The notes beneath the pieces were generated by a model, which was not told where the DNA came from, ran no database searches, and was given only the letters and a program-made list of their open reading frames with translations. Positions 41,411 through 49,871 of a stretch of 64,000 nt of DNA are shown here, piece by piece. How positions within the stretch are numbered: the first letter of the stretch is position 1; the number at the start of each line of letters is the position of its first letter. The stretch is from NCBI RefSeq assembly GCF_014836875.1, contig NZ_JACSQC010000004.1:1-64000 (forward strand). Reading direction: 5' to 3'. Both the position numbers and the translations under genes were made by a program. The stretch is from Arthrobacter pullicola. GTDB taxonomy: Bacteria > Actinomycetota > Actinomycetes > Actinomycetales > Micrococcaceae.

Positions 41411-42688
41411 ATGAGACCTCCCTTGCTCCGCTCCCCGGACCGAGTGGTGGCCGGTGTCTGTTCGGGACTGGCTGCCCACCTGGGCATGCCGGTGCGCACC
41501 GTCCGCGTGCTGATGGCGGTGCTGTCGCTGCTGGCCGGAGCAGGAGTGCTCCTCTACGCCTGGCTGTGGATCATGGTGCCCACCACGGAGGAGGACGCGG
41601 CGTCAGGTGAACGTAATCCGCGCAGTGTTGCGGAGAATTTCGCCCGGTATCTGCAGGAAGAGCAGGCAGGCCGGGCCGCCCCGGGGAAACCGGCTATTGG
41701 CACGCGCGAAATCCTGATCGGCCTGATGCTGCTGCTGGTGGCGGCCGCCGTCGTGGCGCAGCGGCTGGGCGCGGAAATCAACCTTGGACTGCTCCTGCCG
41801 TTTGCGGCAATCGCGGCTGGCGCTGTCCTGGCCTGGTCACAGCTGGATGCCTCCCGGCGGGCAGGCCTGATGGCTGGTGCCGGTGCGGACCGGAAGGCCG
41901 GCCTGACCCGGCTGGTCATCGGCCTGCTGCTGGTGATAGCCGGGTTCCTGCTGATTGTTTCCGGCTCCATCACCTGGGACGTGCTGATGGCCGCGGTCCT
42001 GGCAGCATTGGCCGTTCTGGCGGGCATCGCACTGGTCCTGGCACCCTGGGCCGTGAAGTACTGGCGCGCATTCCAGCTCGAGCGGACCGGGCGGATCCGG
42101 CAGACCGAGCGGGCCGAAATTGCCGCGCACCTGCACGACTCCGTGCTCCAGACACTGGCACTGATCCAGAACCGTGCCGGGTCCGAATCCGAGGTCATCA
42201 AGCTTGCCCGTGCGCAGGAACGTGAACTGCGGCAGTGGCTCTATGCGGATCCGGAGAAGGGGACCGGCACTCTGGCCGATGCCCTGAAGGGAGTGGCCGC
42301 GGAGGTCGAGGACTCGTACGGCCATCCCGTGGACTTCGTTGCCGTCGGCACGGCTGAACTGACGGTGCAGAGTTCGGCGCTGGTGCAGGCGGCCCGTGCC
42401 GCGCTGTTCAATGCTGCGCAGCACGCAGGGGGCCAGATTTCCCTGTATCTGGAATGCCGCCCGGAGGCCGCCGAGGTTTTTGTCCGGGACCGGGGGAGCG
42501 GATTCGACCAGGATGCCGTTCCGGAGGACCGGCTGGGACTCCGGGAATCGATCGTGGGCCGCATGCAGCGGCACGGCGGCACGGCCAAGGTGAAGAGCAG
42601 CAGCGAGGGCACCGAGATACATTTGGCACTGCCCCTGGCCGGTGCGGATGCACCGGCACAGCCTGAACGGGAAACGGAGAACAGGTGA
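41411..42688 (+). CDS. PspC-domain histidine kinase (LiaS-like)
   Basis: 425 residues. N-terminal PspC domain (SPDRVVAGVCSGLAAHLGMPVRTVRVLM), about five further transmembrane helices, and a cytoplasmic kinase with the phosphorylated His in ERAEIAAHLHDSVLQTLALIQ (HisKA_3 type) and an ATPase domain ending GLRESIVGRMQRHGG (G box). Divergent from the PspC-LiaF gene by 135 bases. The start is ATG 41411; no ribosome-binding site is evident. GTGA overlap with the response regulator gene shows coupled translation. Confidence 0.9.
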   Translation: MRPPLLRSPDRVVAGVCSGLAAHLGMPVRTVRVLMAVLSLLAGAGVLLYAWLWIMVPTTEEDAASGERNPRSVAENFARYLQEEQAGRAAPGKPAIGTREILIGLMLLLVAAAVVAQRLGAEINLGLLLPFAAIAAGAVLAWSQLDASRRAGLMAGAGADRKAGLTRLVIGLLLVIAGFLLIVSGSITWDVLMAAVLAALAVLAGIALVLAPWAVKYWRAFQLERTGRIRQTERAEIAAHLHDSVLQTLALIQNRAGSESEVIKLARAQERELRQWLYADPEKGTGTLADALKGVAAEVEDSYGHPVDFVAVGTAELTVQSSALVQAARAALFNAAQHAGGQISLYLECRPEAAEVFVRDRGSGFDQDAVPEDRLGLRESIVGRMQRHGGTAKVKSSSEGTEIHLALPLAGADAPAQPERETENR

Positions 42689-43362
42689 GCAGCGCAGTAC
42701 CGCACCTTGAAGCAGCCAAGCCAATTTCGGTGGTCGTGGTGGACGACCACGCCATTTTCCGGTCAGGCCTGAAAGCCGACCTGGACGGACGGATCAACGT
42801 CCTTGCCGAGGCAGCGGCCGTCGAAACCGCTGTCGCCGCGATCCGGCAGACCCGGCCGCAGGTGGTGCTGCTGGACGTCCATCTGCCCGGCGGATCCGGA
42901 GGCGGGGGAGCCGAGGTCATCGCCGGCTGCGCCGATCTGCTGGTTTCGACCCGGTTCCTGGCCCTGAGCGTTTCTGATGCGGCGGAGGACGTTGTCACCG
43001 TGATCCGGGCCGGGGCGCGCGGCTACGTCACCAAGACCATTTCCGGCACGGAGATTTCCGACGCCGTGGTCCGCGTCGCCGGGGGTGACGCGGTATTCTC
43101 TCCGAGGCTCGCCGGATTCGTGCTCGATGCCTTCGGGGCGTCCACCACGGTCAGCGTGGATGACGAACTGGACCGGCTTTCGGCACGCGAACGCGAGGTG
43201 ATGCGGCTGATTGCCCGCGGCTACAGCTACAAGGAAGTCGCGAAGGAACTGTTTATTTCCGTGAAGACGGTGGAAACCCATGTCTCCGCGGTCCTGCGGA
43301 AGCTGCAGCTCTCATCCCGGCACGAACTGACCAGGTGGGCTGCAGCCCGCAGGCTCCTCTAG
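42685..43362 (+). CDS. LuxR-family response regulator (LiaR-like)
   Basis: 225 residues. Receiver domain with VVVVDDHAIFRSGLKADL, the phosphoacceptor Asp in VVLLDVHLPGG and the conserved Lys in GYVTKT; a C-terminal LuxR helix-turn-helix (LSAREREVMRLIARGYSYKEVAKELFISVKTVETHVS, in part). The insert GGSGGGGAE between strand 3 and helix 3 is slightly unusual. It starts with GTG at 42685 within the kinase stop. Partner of the PspC kinase; likely targets include the divergent PspC genes. Confidence 0.93.
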   Translation: MSSAVPHLEAAKPISVVVVDDHAIFRSGLKADLDGRINVLAEAAAVETAVAAIRQTRPQVVLLDVHLPGGSGGGGAEVIAGCADLLVSTRFLALSVSDAAEDVVTVIRAGARGYVTKTISGTEISDAVVRVAGGDAVFSPRLAGFVLDAFGASTTVSVDDELDRLSAREREVMRLIARGYSYKEVAKELFISVKTVETHVSAVLRKLQLSSRHELTRWAAARRLL

Positions 43363-43372
43363 CGGGCGCGCA

Positions 43373-44596
43373 TTACTTCTTTGCCTGGCCGAGGAAGTCC
43401 CTGAGCCGGTCCATGCCGGTCTTGAGGTCCTCGTCGCCCAGGGCATAGGACAGCCGCAGGAAGCCGGACGGGCCAAAGGCTTCGCCCGGTACGACGGCGA
43501 CTTCCACCGTATCCAGGATCATCGCCGCCAGTTCCGCGGATGTCTGCGGACGCAGCGGTCCGGCAGCGCCCGGGAATTCGCGCCCCAGCAGCCCCCGTAC
43601 GTCGGCGTAGGCGTAGAAGGCGCCCTCGGGCATGGGGCAGTTGACGCCGTCGATGGAATTCAGTGCCTCGACCATGGCCTTACGGCGGCGGTCGAAAGCC
43701 GATTTCATGTCATCAACGGCCGTCAGCGGGCCGGAAACAGCGGCCAGGGCAGCCATCTGCGAGACGTTGGAGACGTTGGAGGAGAGATGGGACTGCAGGT
43801 TGGTGGCCGCCTTGATGACGTCCGGGGCAGCGATCATCCATCCCACCCGCCAGCCGGTCATGGCGTAGGTCTTGGCCACACCGTTGAGGATCACGACTTT
43901 GTCGCCCAGTTCCGGGCAGCGGGTTGCAATCGAGGTGAAAGGCACGCCGTCGTAGGTCAGGTGCTCGTAGATTTCATCGGTCACGACGAACAGGCCGTGG
44001 TCCGCTGCCCACATGCCGATCTCGGCGACCTGGTCCGCCGGGTAGACCGCGCCGGTGGGGTTGGACGGGGAGACGAACAGCAGCACCTTGGTCTTGTCGG
44101 TCAGGGCGGCGTCGAGCTGGGAGACCGTCACCATGTAGCCCTGCTCGGGACCGGCGAATACCTCGACGGGGACACCGCCGGCCAGCCGGATGGCTTCGGG
44201 GTAGGTGGTCCAGTAAGGAGAGGGGACCAGGACTTCGTCCCCGGGGTTGAGCAGGGTGGCGAACGCTTCATAAACGGCCTGCTTGCCGCCGTTGGTCACC
44301 AGCACCTGGGAAGGGTCAACGCTGTAGCCGGAGTCCCGGAGGGTCTTCTCCGCGATTGCCTTCTTCAGCTCCGGCAGGCCGGCTGCGGGGGAATAGCGGT
44401 GGAACCGCGGATCCTTGGCAGCGGCCACGGCCGCGTCCACGATGTAACCCGGCGTCGGGAAGTCGGGCTCGCCGGCGCCGAAACCAATGACCGGACGGCC
44501 GGCGGCCTTCAGGGCCTTGGCCTTCGCGTCGACGGCAAGGGTGGCGGATTCTGCAATGGAGGCGATGCGTTCTGAGATTCGGCCGTTGGAAGGCAT
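43373..44596 (-). CDS. aspC: Aspartate aminotransferase (class I)
   Basis: 407 residues from the ATG at 44596. PLP fold type I, subgroup I-gamma. Features: [58 protein letters not shown], the Schiff-base lysine in [17 protein letters not shown], and the arginine that binds the substrate carboxylate in FLRLSYALG. Transfers the amino group between aspartate and 2-oxoglutarate. Convergent with the LuxR regulator gene. The position just before tRNA-Trp and secE is conserved in the group. Confidence 0.93.
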   Translation of the reverse strand: MPSNGRISERIASIAESATLAVDAKAKALKAAGRPVIGFGAGEPDFPTPGYIVDAAVAAAKDPRFHRYSPAAGLPELKKAIAEKTLRDSGYSVDPSQVLVTNGGKQAVYEAFATLLNPGDEVLVPSPYWTTYPEAIRLAGGVPVEVFAGPEQGYMVTVSQLDAALTDKTKVLLFVSPSNPTGAVYPADQVAEIGMWAADHGLFVVTDEIYEHLTYDGVPFTSIATRCPELGDKVVILNGVAKTYAMTGWRVGWMIAAPDVIKAATNLQSHLSSNVSNVSQMAALAAVSGPLTAVDDMKSAFDRRRKAMVEALNSIDGVNCPMPEGAFYAYADVRGLLGREFPGAAGPLRPQTSAELAAMILDTVEVAVVPGEAFGPSGFLRLSYALGDEDLKTGMDRLRDFLGQAKK

Positions 44597-44928
44597 GGCG
44601 TTCCCGTCTGGTTTGGTGCGGTTTGCTTGTTCCAGCCCCGAAGCAGGGCGAAGCAGGTCATTGTCAGGCAACGTTTTACCGTTCCTTATGGAAGCCAAGC
44701 TTAGGCGCGGCGGGGTCACATTTCAGTCTTTTACACTTCCACGGCCCGGTGCGTCCCGCGGTTTAAGGCCCGCTGCGTTGGGTGCGGGGCCCGCACCCAA
44801 CGGGCCGGTTCGACTCAGGGCAAAAGATTGCGTAGACTTGATCCTCGGTGTTGATCTCTCGATGCTGGCTTATGCCCACGTCCGGTTAGGATGGATGCGG
44901 GGAAGCCGGTAAAGTGGGACTCTCCCAA
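44597..44928. promoter_or_regulatory. Intergenic region between aspC and tRNA-Trp
   Basis: 332 bases without a gene. It must hold the aspC promoter (minus strand), which I cannot place with confidence, and the tRNA-Trp promoter. For the latter two candidates exist: TTCGAC (44809-44814), 18 bases, TAGACT (44833-44838); and CTGGCT (44865-44870), 16 bases, TAGGAT (44887-44892), the latter about 37 bases before the tRNA. Confidence 0.45.
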
Positions 44929-45001
44929 AGGGTAGTGGCGCAATTGGTAGCGCAGCGGTCTCCAAAACCGCAGGTTGCAGGTTCGAGTCCTGTCTGCCCT
45001 G
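44929..45001 (+). tRNA. tRNA-Trp (anticodon CCA)
   Basis: 73 nt. Acceptor AGGGTAG (44929-44935) pairs with CTGCCCT (44994-45000), discriminator G. The anticodon stem GCGGT/ACCGC encloses CTCCAAA, anticodon CCA. Located just upstream of secE, as in other Arthrobacter genomes. Confidence 0.96.
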
Positions 45002-45103
45002 CGCATGACGTCGGTTTCGCCGTCTAACGCAGTCCTTCATGAAGCAGCAGTTCCCCGGCACGCGCTGCGGGACTGTGAACCGAACAGATGAGTGAGGCGA
45101 AAG

Positions 45104-45373
45104 GTGACCGAGACAGCTGCCAGCAGCTCCAAGGGACACCCCTCAGGCAAGTCGCCTAAGAAGCGCGGCTTCTTTGGCGGCATCGCCCTCTTCCTCCGTC
45201 AGGTCATTGCCGAGCTGAAGAAGGTGGTGACGCCCACCCGCAAGGAGCTGCTGAGGTACACCATCGTGGTTATGGCCTTCGTGGTCGTCATGATGATCAT
45301 CGTGTCGGTTCTGGACTTTGTCTTTGGTACTGGCGCACTGTGGATCTTCGGTTCGGGCAGCGGCGAAAGCTAG
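45104..45373 (+). CDS. secE: Preprotein translocase subunit SecE
   Basis: 89 residues. A short basic cytoplasmic part (KSPKKRGFFGGIALFLRQVIAELKKVVTPTRKELLRYTIVV, in two segments), which carries the conserved VITELKKVxWPTRxEL helix, and one transmembrane helix. It stabilises SecY. The start is taken at GTG 45104, with GAGGCGAAAG ahead; a GTG four codons upstream (45092) is an alternative. Followed after 98 bases by nusG, the classic secE-nusG pair. Confidence 0.95.
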   Translation: MTETAASSSKGHPSGKSPKKRGFFGGIALFLRQVIAELKKVVTPTRKELLRYTIVVMAFVVVMMIIVSVLDFVFGTGALWIFGSGSGES

Positions 45374-45471
45374 CCCCCGACGGCGTTTCATCCGCAGCTG
45401 CGGCCGTTATGCCGAAGAACTGAGCTAGTGACAAACCCATTAGAGCTCTGAAGAAGAAAGCAGGAATCTAC

Positions 45472-46263
45472 GTGTCCGAGCAAGAACTCGAATCACAGAT
45501 CAATGAAGAAACCGCTGATCTGGATGCCGAGGAGCAGGTTACCGAAGCAGACGCCGCGGCGGCTGACGGTGACGCATCGGCCGAAGATGCGGAAGAAGCC
45601 CCTGTCGAGGAAGCTTCAGCCGACGACGCCGCGGATGCCGCGCCTGCCGATGAGCCCGAAGAAGACCCTGTTGTTGCCTTCAAGGCAAAGCTGCGCCGCC
45701 AGGAGGGTGACTGGTACGTCATTCACTCCTACGCCGGCTACGAGAACCGCGTAAAGGCGAACCTCGAGACCCGCATCCAGACCCTGGACATGGAAGAGAA
45801 TATCTTCGAAATCCAGGTTCCGATGGAGGAAGTCGTCGAGATCAAGAACACCACCCGCAAGATCGTCAACCGTGTGCGCATCCCGGGCTACGTCCTGGTC
45901 CGCATGGAACTGACGGATGCTTCCTGGGGCGTTGTCCGCCACACCCCCGGCGTCACCGGCTTCGTGGGCAACGCGCACAACCCGGTCCCGCTGAGCCTGG
46001 ATGAAGTTTTCTCCATGCTTGAGCACACCGTGGTTTCCCCGAAGACCGCCGGCGGTGCTCCCGCAAAGGCAGCCCAGTCCGAGATTGCAGTGGACTTCGA
46101 GGTTGGCGAGCCCGTAACGGTCAACGAGGGGCCGTTCGAGACGCTCCAGGCGACCATCTCCGAAATCAAGCCCGAGTCCCAGCAGCTGGTGGTCCTTGTG
46201 ACCATCTTCGAGCGCGAGACTCCGGTGACCCTGGGCTTCGGCCAGGTCACCAAGCTGCAGTAG
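45472..46263 (+). CDS. nusG: Transcription termination/antitermination factor NusG
   Basis: 263 residues. An acidic Ala/Glu-rich N-terminal extension (about 1-75), common in actinobacteria, precedes the NGN domain (about 80-190; [32 protein letters not shown]) and the C-terminal KOW domain (about 208-263; [19 protein letters not shown]). NusG binds RNA polymerase and links it to Rho and the ribosome. It starts with GTG at 45472, with AGGA ahead. A weak -10-like CATAAT lies before rplK at about 46370. Confidence 0.96.
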   Translation: MSEQELESQINEETADLDAEEQVTEADAAAADGDASAEDAEEAPVEEASADDAADAAPADEPEEDPVVAFKAKLRRQEGDWYVIHSYAGYENRVKANLETRIQTLDMEENIFEIQVPMEEVVEIKNTTRKIVNRVRIPGYVLVRMELTDASWGVVRHTPGVTGFVGNAHNPVPLSLDEVFSMLEHTVVSPKTAGGAPAKAAQSEIAVDFEVGEPVTVNEGPFETLQATISEIKPESQQLVVLVTIFERETPVTLGFGQVTKLQ

Positions 46264-46393
46264 CACCTAAGACTTCGTTGTCTGCAGGTCCGCTTTACCC
46301 TGCCGGCAGCGTCCGGCCGCCACGCCATGGCGGCCACCAACCCGGACGGACGCTCCTGTTCCCCGGGAACATAATTTAGAGAAGGACCCTTTC

Positions 46394-46825
46394 ATGGCCC
46401 CCAAGAAAAAGGTCACCGGCCTCATCAAGCTGCAGATCAACGCAGGTGCCGCCAACCCGGCTCCTCCGATTGGTCCTGCGCTTGGCCAGCACGGTGTCAA
46501 CATCATGGAATTCTGCAAGGCGTACAACGCTGCAACGGAATCCCAGCGCGGCAACGTTATCCCGGTTGAAATCACGGTCTACGAAGACCGCTCCTTCACC
46601 TTCATCACCAAGACGCCTCCGGCAGCTGAGCTGATCAAGAAGGCAGCCGGCGTCGCCAAGGGTTCGGGCACTCCGCACACCGTCAAGGTTGCGAAGCTGA
46701 CCCAGGCACAGGTGGAAGAGATCGCCACCCAGAAGATGGACGACCTGAACGCCAATGACGTGCAGGCCGCAGCGAAGATCATCGCCGGCACCGCCCGCTC
46801 CATGGGCATCACCGTCGAAGGCTAA
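46394..46825 (+). CDS. rplK: Ribosomal protein L11
   Basis: 143 residues. [39 protein letters not shown] is the signature L11 N-terminal domain (given in part), with the proline-rich hinge; the C-terminal domain binds 23S rRNA at the GTPase-associated centre. AGAAGG precedes the ATG. Directly followed by rplA after a leader with a 7-bp hairpin (46839-46856). Confidence 0.99.
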
Positions 46826-46838
46826 TAAAGCAACACCC

Positions 46839-46856
46839 GCCCGGGTCCGCCCGGGC
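46839..46856 (+). repeat. Hairpin between rplK and rplA
   Basis: GCCCGGG (46839-46845) pairs with CCCGGGC (46850-46856), loop TCCG, 14 bases after the rplK stop. No T run; it may be a processing or stabilising structure, or part of an L1 feedback site. Confidence 0.45.
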
Positions 46857-46957
46857 AAAACCAAAACATCATCGCCGCACCACCCCTGACGGGGCGCGGC
46901 ACGTGGCAGGGCCGAGCGCGGTCCGACAGACCACAACTGCACAAGGAGAAAAAGCAG

Positions 46958-47665
46958 ATGGCAAAGCGCAGCAAAGCATATGAAGCCGCTGTAGCTAAGA
47001 TCGACGCGGACAAGCTGTACGCGCCGGTTGAAGCTGTAGCACTGGCGAAGGAAACCAACCCGTCCAAGACGGACGCAACCGTTGAGGTTGCCTTCCGCCT
47101 GGGCGTCGACCCCCGCAAGGCTGATCAGATGATCCGCGGCACGGTCAACCTTCCCAACGGCACGGGCAAGACCGCCCGCGTCCTCGTCTTCGCCACCGGC
47201 GAGAAGGCTGAAGCAGCCATCGCTGCCGGCGCCGACTTCGTTGGTTCCGACGACATGATCGAAAAGGTCGCAGCAGGCTGGACCGACTTCGACGCAGCCG
47301 TGGCTACGCCGGACCTCATGGGCAAGGTCGGCCGCCTGGGCCGCGTGCTCGGCCCGCGTAACCTCATGCCGAACCCGAAGACCGGTACGGTTACCCCGAA
47401 CGTTGCCAAGGCAGTGTCCGACATCAAGGGTGGCAAGATCGACTTCCGCGTCGACAAGCACTCCAACCTGCACTTCATCATCGGCAAGACGTCCTTCGAT
47501 GCGCAGAAGCTGGCCGAAAACTACGCCGCTGCCCTCGAAGAGGTCCTTCGCCTGAAGCCGTCCGCTGCCAAGGGCCGCTACATCCAGAAGGCCACCGTGA
47601 CCACGACCTTCGGCCCCGGCATCGCCGTGGACCCGAACGTCACCAAGGTCCTCGCCGACGCATAG
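46958..47665 (+). CDS. rplA: Ribosomal protein L1
   Basis: 235 residues. Shows the L1 motifs [26 protein letters not shown] and [20 protein letters not shown]1 forms the moving stalk of the large subunit and in many bacteria represses its own operon. AAGGAG precedes the ATG. Followed by a strong terminator. Confidence 0.99.
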   Translation: MAKRSKAYEAAVAKIDADKLYAPVEAVALAKETNPSKTDATVEVAFRLGVDPRKADQMIRGTVNLPNGTGKTARVLVFATGEKAEAAIAAGADFVGSDDMIEKVAAGWTDFDAAVATPDLMGKVGRLGRVLGPRNLMPNPKTGTVTPNVAKAVSDIKGGKIDFRVDKHSNLHFIIGKTSFDAQKLAENYAAALEEVLRLKPSAAKGRYIQKATVTTTFGPGIAVDPNVTKVLADA

Positions 47666-47695
47666 CATTTCCTTCAGGCCCAGCGCCTGGCCCTC

Positions 47696-47728
47696 AAGCG
47701 GCCGCAGCATTTGCTGCGGCCGCTTTTG
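47696..47728 (+). terminator. Intrinsic terminator after rplK-rplA
   Basis: Perfect 14-bp stem, 47696-47709 with 47712-47725, a very tight loop and a TTTT tail. Confidence 0.93.
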
Positions 47729-47844
47729 CGTGCCCGGGGGAGGGACACGGGGAAGCGCGGTGCGGTGCACCTGCGGCGGCCGCCGAGGCAGCCTGGGCCG
47801 CCGGACAGGTGACAGGACAGGGCTGCGGGCAGCAGGATGGGTTC

Positions 47845-48945
47845 ATGGAATTCCAGGCCCAGCCCGTCCACCAAAGCCCCGTTCCCCGGCAGCTGGGGGA
47901 GGCGGGCACCGAGGGGTTCCTCGCCGTCGCCCGGCTGGTAAACGAACGGAACAGGCGGTTCTGGGGCAGTACGGACTTTGAGGAGTCACCCGAGGCCCAG
48001 CTGGCGGTGATGCAGCCCCGGAAAGCGGGCCGGAGGGTGATCCTGCTTCCGGCTGGCCCGGAACCTGCGGGCGCAGCAGTGCTCATTGTTCCGCTGACCG
48101 ATAACACCCATGCGGTGTGGGTGGACGTGATGGTGGACCCGGCGGCCCGGGGCGCCGGGCTGGGGCGCAGCCTGCTCCGGGCCGCCGAAGAGTATGCGGC
48201 TTCCCTGGGGCGCAGGGTGCTGGACGCGGAAACCGAGCACCGGCTTGCCGGAACTGGAACCGGCGCCGGCGGGGCCGTGCTCCGCCCGGCTACGGGAACG
48301 GGGGAGATCCCGGCGGACGCTTCGGCGCGTTTTGCCCAGGCCGCCGGGTTTGCTCTGGAGCAGGTGGAACGGATCAGCCTGCTGGAGCTGGAGAATGGTG
48401 CGGACTTCAGTGCCGGCTTATCCCGGGCACGCGCTGCCGCGGGAGACGGCTATGCCTTGGAAACCTGGACCGGCCGGTGCCCGGACGCCCTTGTCAGTGA
48501 CTACGCGAAGCTGAAGCAGCGCATGAGCACCGATGCCCCCATGGGCGACCTGGAATGGGAAGAGGAAGCCTGGGACGTGGAGCGCGTGCGTGAGAGCGAG
48601 GCCACCCAGGCAGCAGCAGGTGTGGACCTGCTTTGCTGTGCCGTCCGGGACCTCTCCACCGATACGCTGGCCGGCCACACCGTCCTGTGGGTGCAGCGCG
48701 AGCAGCCCCAAGCCGCGATGCAGGATGACACGCTGGTTCTCCGGGCCCACCGCGGGCACAGTTTGGGCATGCTGCTCAAGACGGCGAACCTGCAGCGGCT
48801 GCAGCAGGAACGGCCGCAGGTGCGGCGCATCTACACCTGGAACGCCGAGGAAAACAGGCACATGCTCCGCATCAACGAGGCCCTCGGATTCCGGGCGGCG
48901 GCCTGGGGTGGCCAGTGGCAGCGGCGGCTGGGGTCCGCAAACTGA
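47845..48945 (+). CDS. Double-GNAT acetyltransferase
   Basis: 366 residues with two GNAT-like halves. The first has VWVDVMVDPAARGAGLGRSLL, a good acetyl-CoA loop (R-G-A-G-L-G). The second is degenerate (LVLRAHRGHSLGMLLKTANL) but keeps the following YTWNAEENRHMLRINEALGF. This layout recalls mycothiol synthase-like and streptothricin-type tandem GNATs. Start ATG 47845, with CAGGAT six bases ahead (weak). Substrate unknown. Monocistronic after the rplA terminator. Confidence 0.85.
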   Translation: MEFQAQPVHQSPVPRQLGEAGTEGFLAVARLVNERNRRFWGSTDFEESPEAQLAVMQPRKAGRRVILLPAGPEPAGAAVLIVPLTDNTHAVWVDVMVDPAARGAGLGRSLLRAAEEYAASLGRRVLDAETEHRLAGTGTGAGGAVLRPATGTGEIPADASARFAQAAGFALEQVERISLLELENGADFSAGLSRARAAAGDGYALETWTGRCPDALVSDYAKLKQRMSTDAPMGDLEWEEEAWDVERVRESEATQAAAGVDLLCCAVRDLSTDTLAGHTVLWVQREQPQAAMQDDTLVLRAHRGHSLGMLLKTANLQRLQQERPQVRRIYTWNAEENRHMLRINEALGFRAAAWGGQWQRRLGSAN

Positions 48946-48963
48946 AGGGCGGGCCCGGGTGGG

Positions 48964-48984
48964 TAGGATTGGTTATCTGACATC
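48964..48984 (+). promoter_or_regulatory. Promoter and half-operator of the FadR-type gene
   Basis: TAGGAT (48964-48969) is a -10 box. ATCTGACATC follows at 48975-48984, matching the right half of the perfect operator before otnK, and sits at the expected transcription start, suggesting autorepression. Confidence 0.5.
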
Positions 48985-49013
48985 CGCCCGGATGCCTGCA
49001 CTTCAGGGGGAGC

Positions 49014-49718
49014 ATGGAACGCAAGACGCTGGTGGATACCGTCGCGGACCAGCTGCTCGACCGGATCATCGACGGGGATATCGAGATCGGTTCGGCTCTG
49101 CCCTCAGAGGCGGACATTGCCGAGGCAGCCAACGTCAGCCGGCTCACCGTCCGTGAAGCATTGAAGTCGCTGCGGGCCAAGAACGTGGTCAACGTCCAGC
49201 GCGGCCGGGGCACCTACGTCAATCCGCCCCGGGACTGGACCTCCCTGGAGGCCACGGTCCGTGCCGCCGCCCACGGTGTCGGTGAAAACAACGTCTCCCT
49301 CCAGCTGCTGGAAGTCCGGCGCATGATTGAGACCGGTGCCGCCGCGCTGGCCGCACTGCGCAGGGAGCCCGAGGACCTGGATCTGCTGGAACAGCATCTC
49401 GCCGGAATGTGCGGGGCAGCGGAAGCGGGCGACGTCGATTCCTTCGTCCGCGAAGACATTGCGTTCCATGACGTGATCCTCCGGGCTTCGGGGAACGTGC
49501 TGGTGCCGGCAATGTATGAACCCCTGGGACGGCTGCTGTCCACGGGTCGACGTGAGACCTCAGCAGTTCCCCTCATCCAGGATCATGCAATCGCCATGCA
49601 CCGGGCGGTCCTCAAGGCCATCGCGGCCGGCGACGCCGAGGAATCCCGGCTCGCAATGGACGCCCACATGAACCAGACGCAGACAGACCTGATGGAGCAC
49701 GTCCTGCGTTCGGGCTAG
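49014..49718 (+). CDS. FadR/FCD-type GntR regulator of the acid-sugar operon
   Basis: 234 residues. An N-terminal GntR winged helix (LLDRIIDGDIEIGSALPSEADIAEAANVSRLTVREALKSL, in part) and a C-terminal FCD domain with the metal-binding pattern DIAFHDVILRASGN, DHAIAMHRAVL. Located upstream of the sugar-acid catabolic genes in the same direction; the palindrome AGATGTCTGACATCT before otnK and a partial copy before this gene are its likely sites. The ligand is probably the acid sugar or a pathway intermediate. Confidence 0.93.
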   Translation: MERKTLVDTVADQLLDRIIDGDIEIGSALPSEADIAEAANVSRLTVREALKSLRAKNVVNVQRGRGTYVNPPRDWTSLEATVRAAAHGVGENNVSLQLLEVRRMIETGAAALAALRREPEDLDLLEQHLAGMCGAAEAGDVDSFVREDIAFHDVILRASGNVLVPAMYEPLGRLLSTGRRETSAVPLIQDHAIAMHRAVLKAIAAGDAEESRLAMDAHMNQTQTDLMEHVLRSG

Positions 49719-49836
49719 TCAGAAGGCTATAGCCCGGACCAGCTGTCCTGGGCTGCCAGCCCGTCTTGCGATACTGCTCCTTCCAGGGGTCTCCAGTGTG
49801 CCTCCCGTGCGGTCATGGACCCCCAGTTTCCATGTG

Positions 49837-49853
49837 TAAGATGTCTGACATCT
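49837..49853 (+). promoter_or_regulatory. Operator and -10 box of the acid-sugar operon
   Basis: Perfect inverted repeat AGATGT-CTG-ACATCT (49839-49853), typical of FadR-type sites, overlapping the -10 box TAAGAT (49837-49842). Repressor binding would block transcription of otnK-ltnD-permease-aldolase. Confidence 0.65.
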
Positions 49854-49871
49854 GATTACAAAGGAGTGTTC

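Noticed and set aside
44748-44815. GC-rich hairpin before tRNA-Trp as part of an extra tRNA
   Set aside because: No acceptor, D, anticodon or T arm can be folded; only a short GGGCCCG/CGGGCC pairing is seen.
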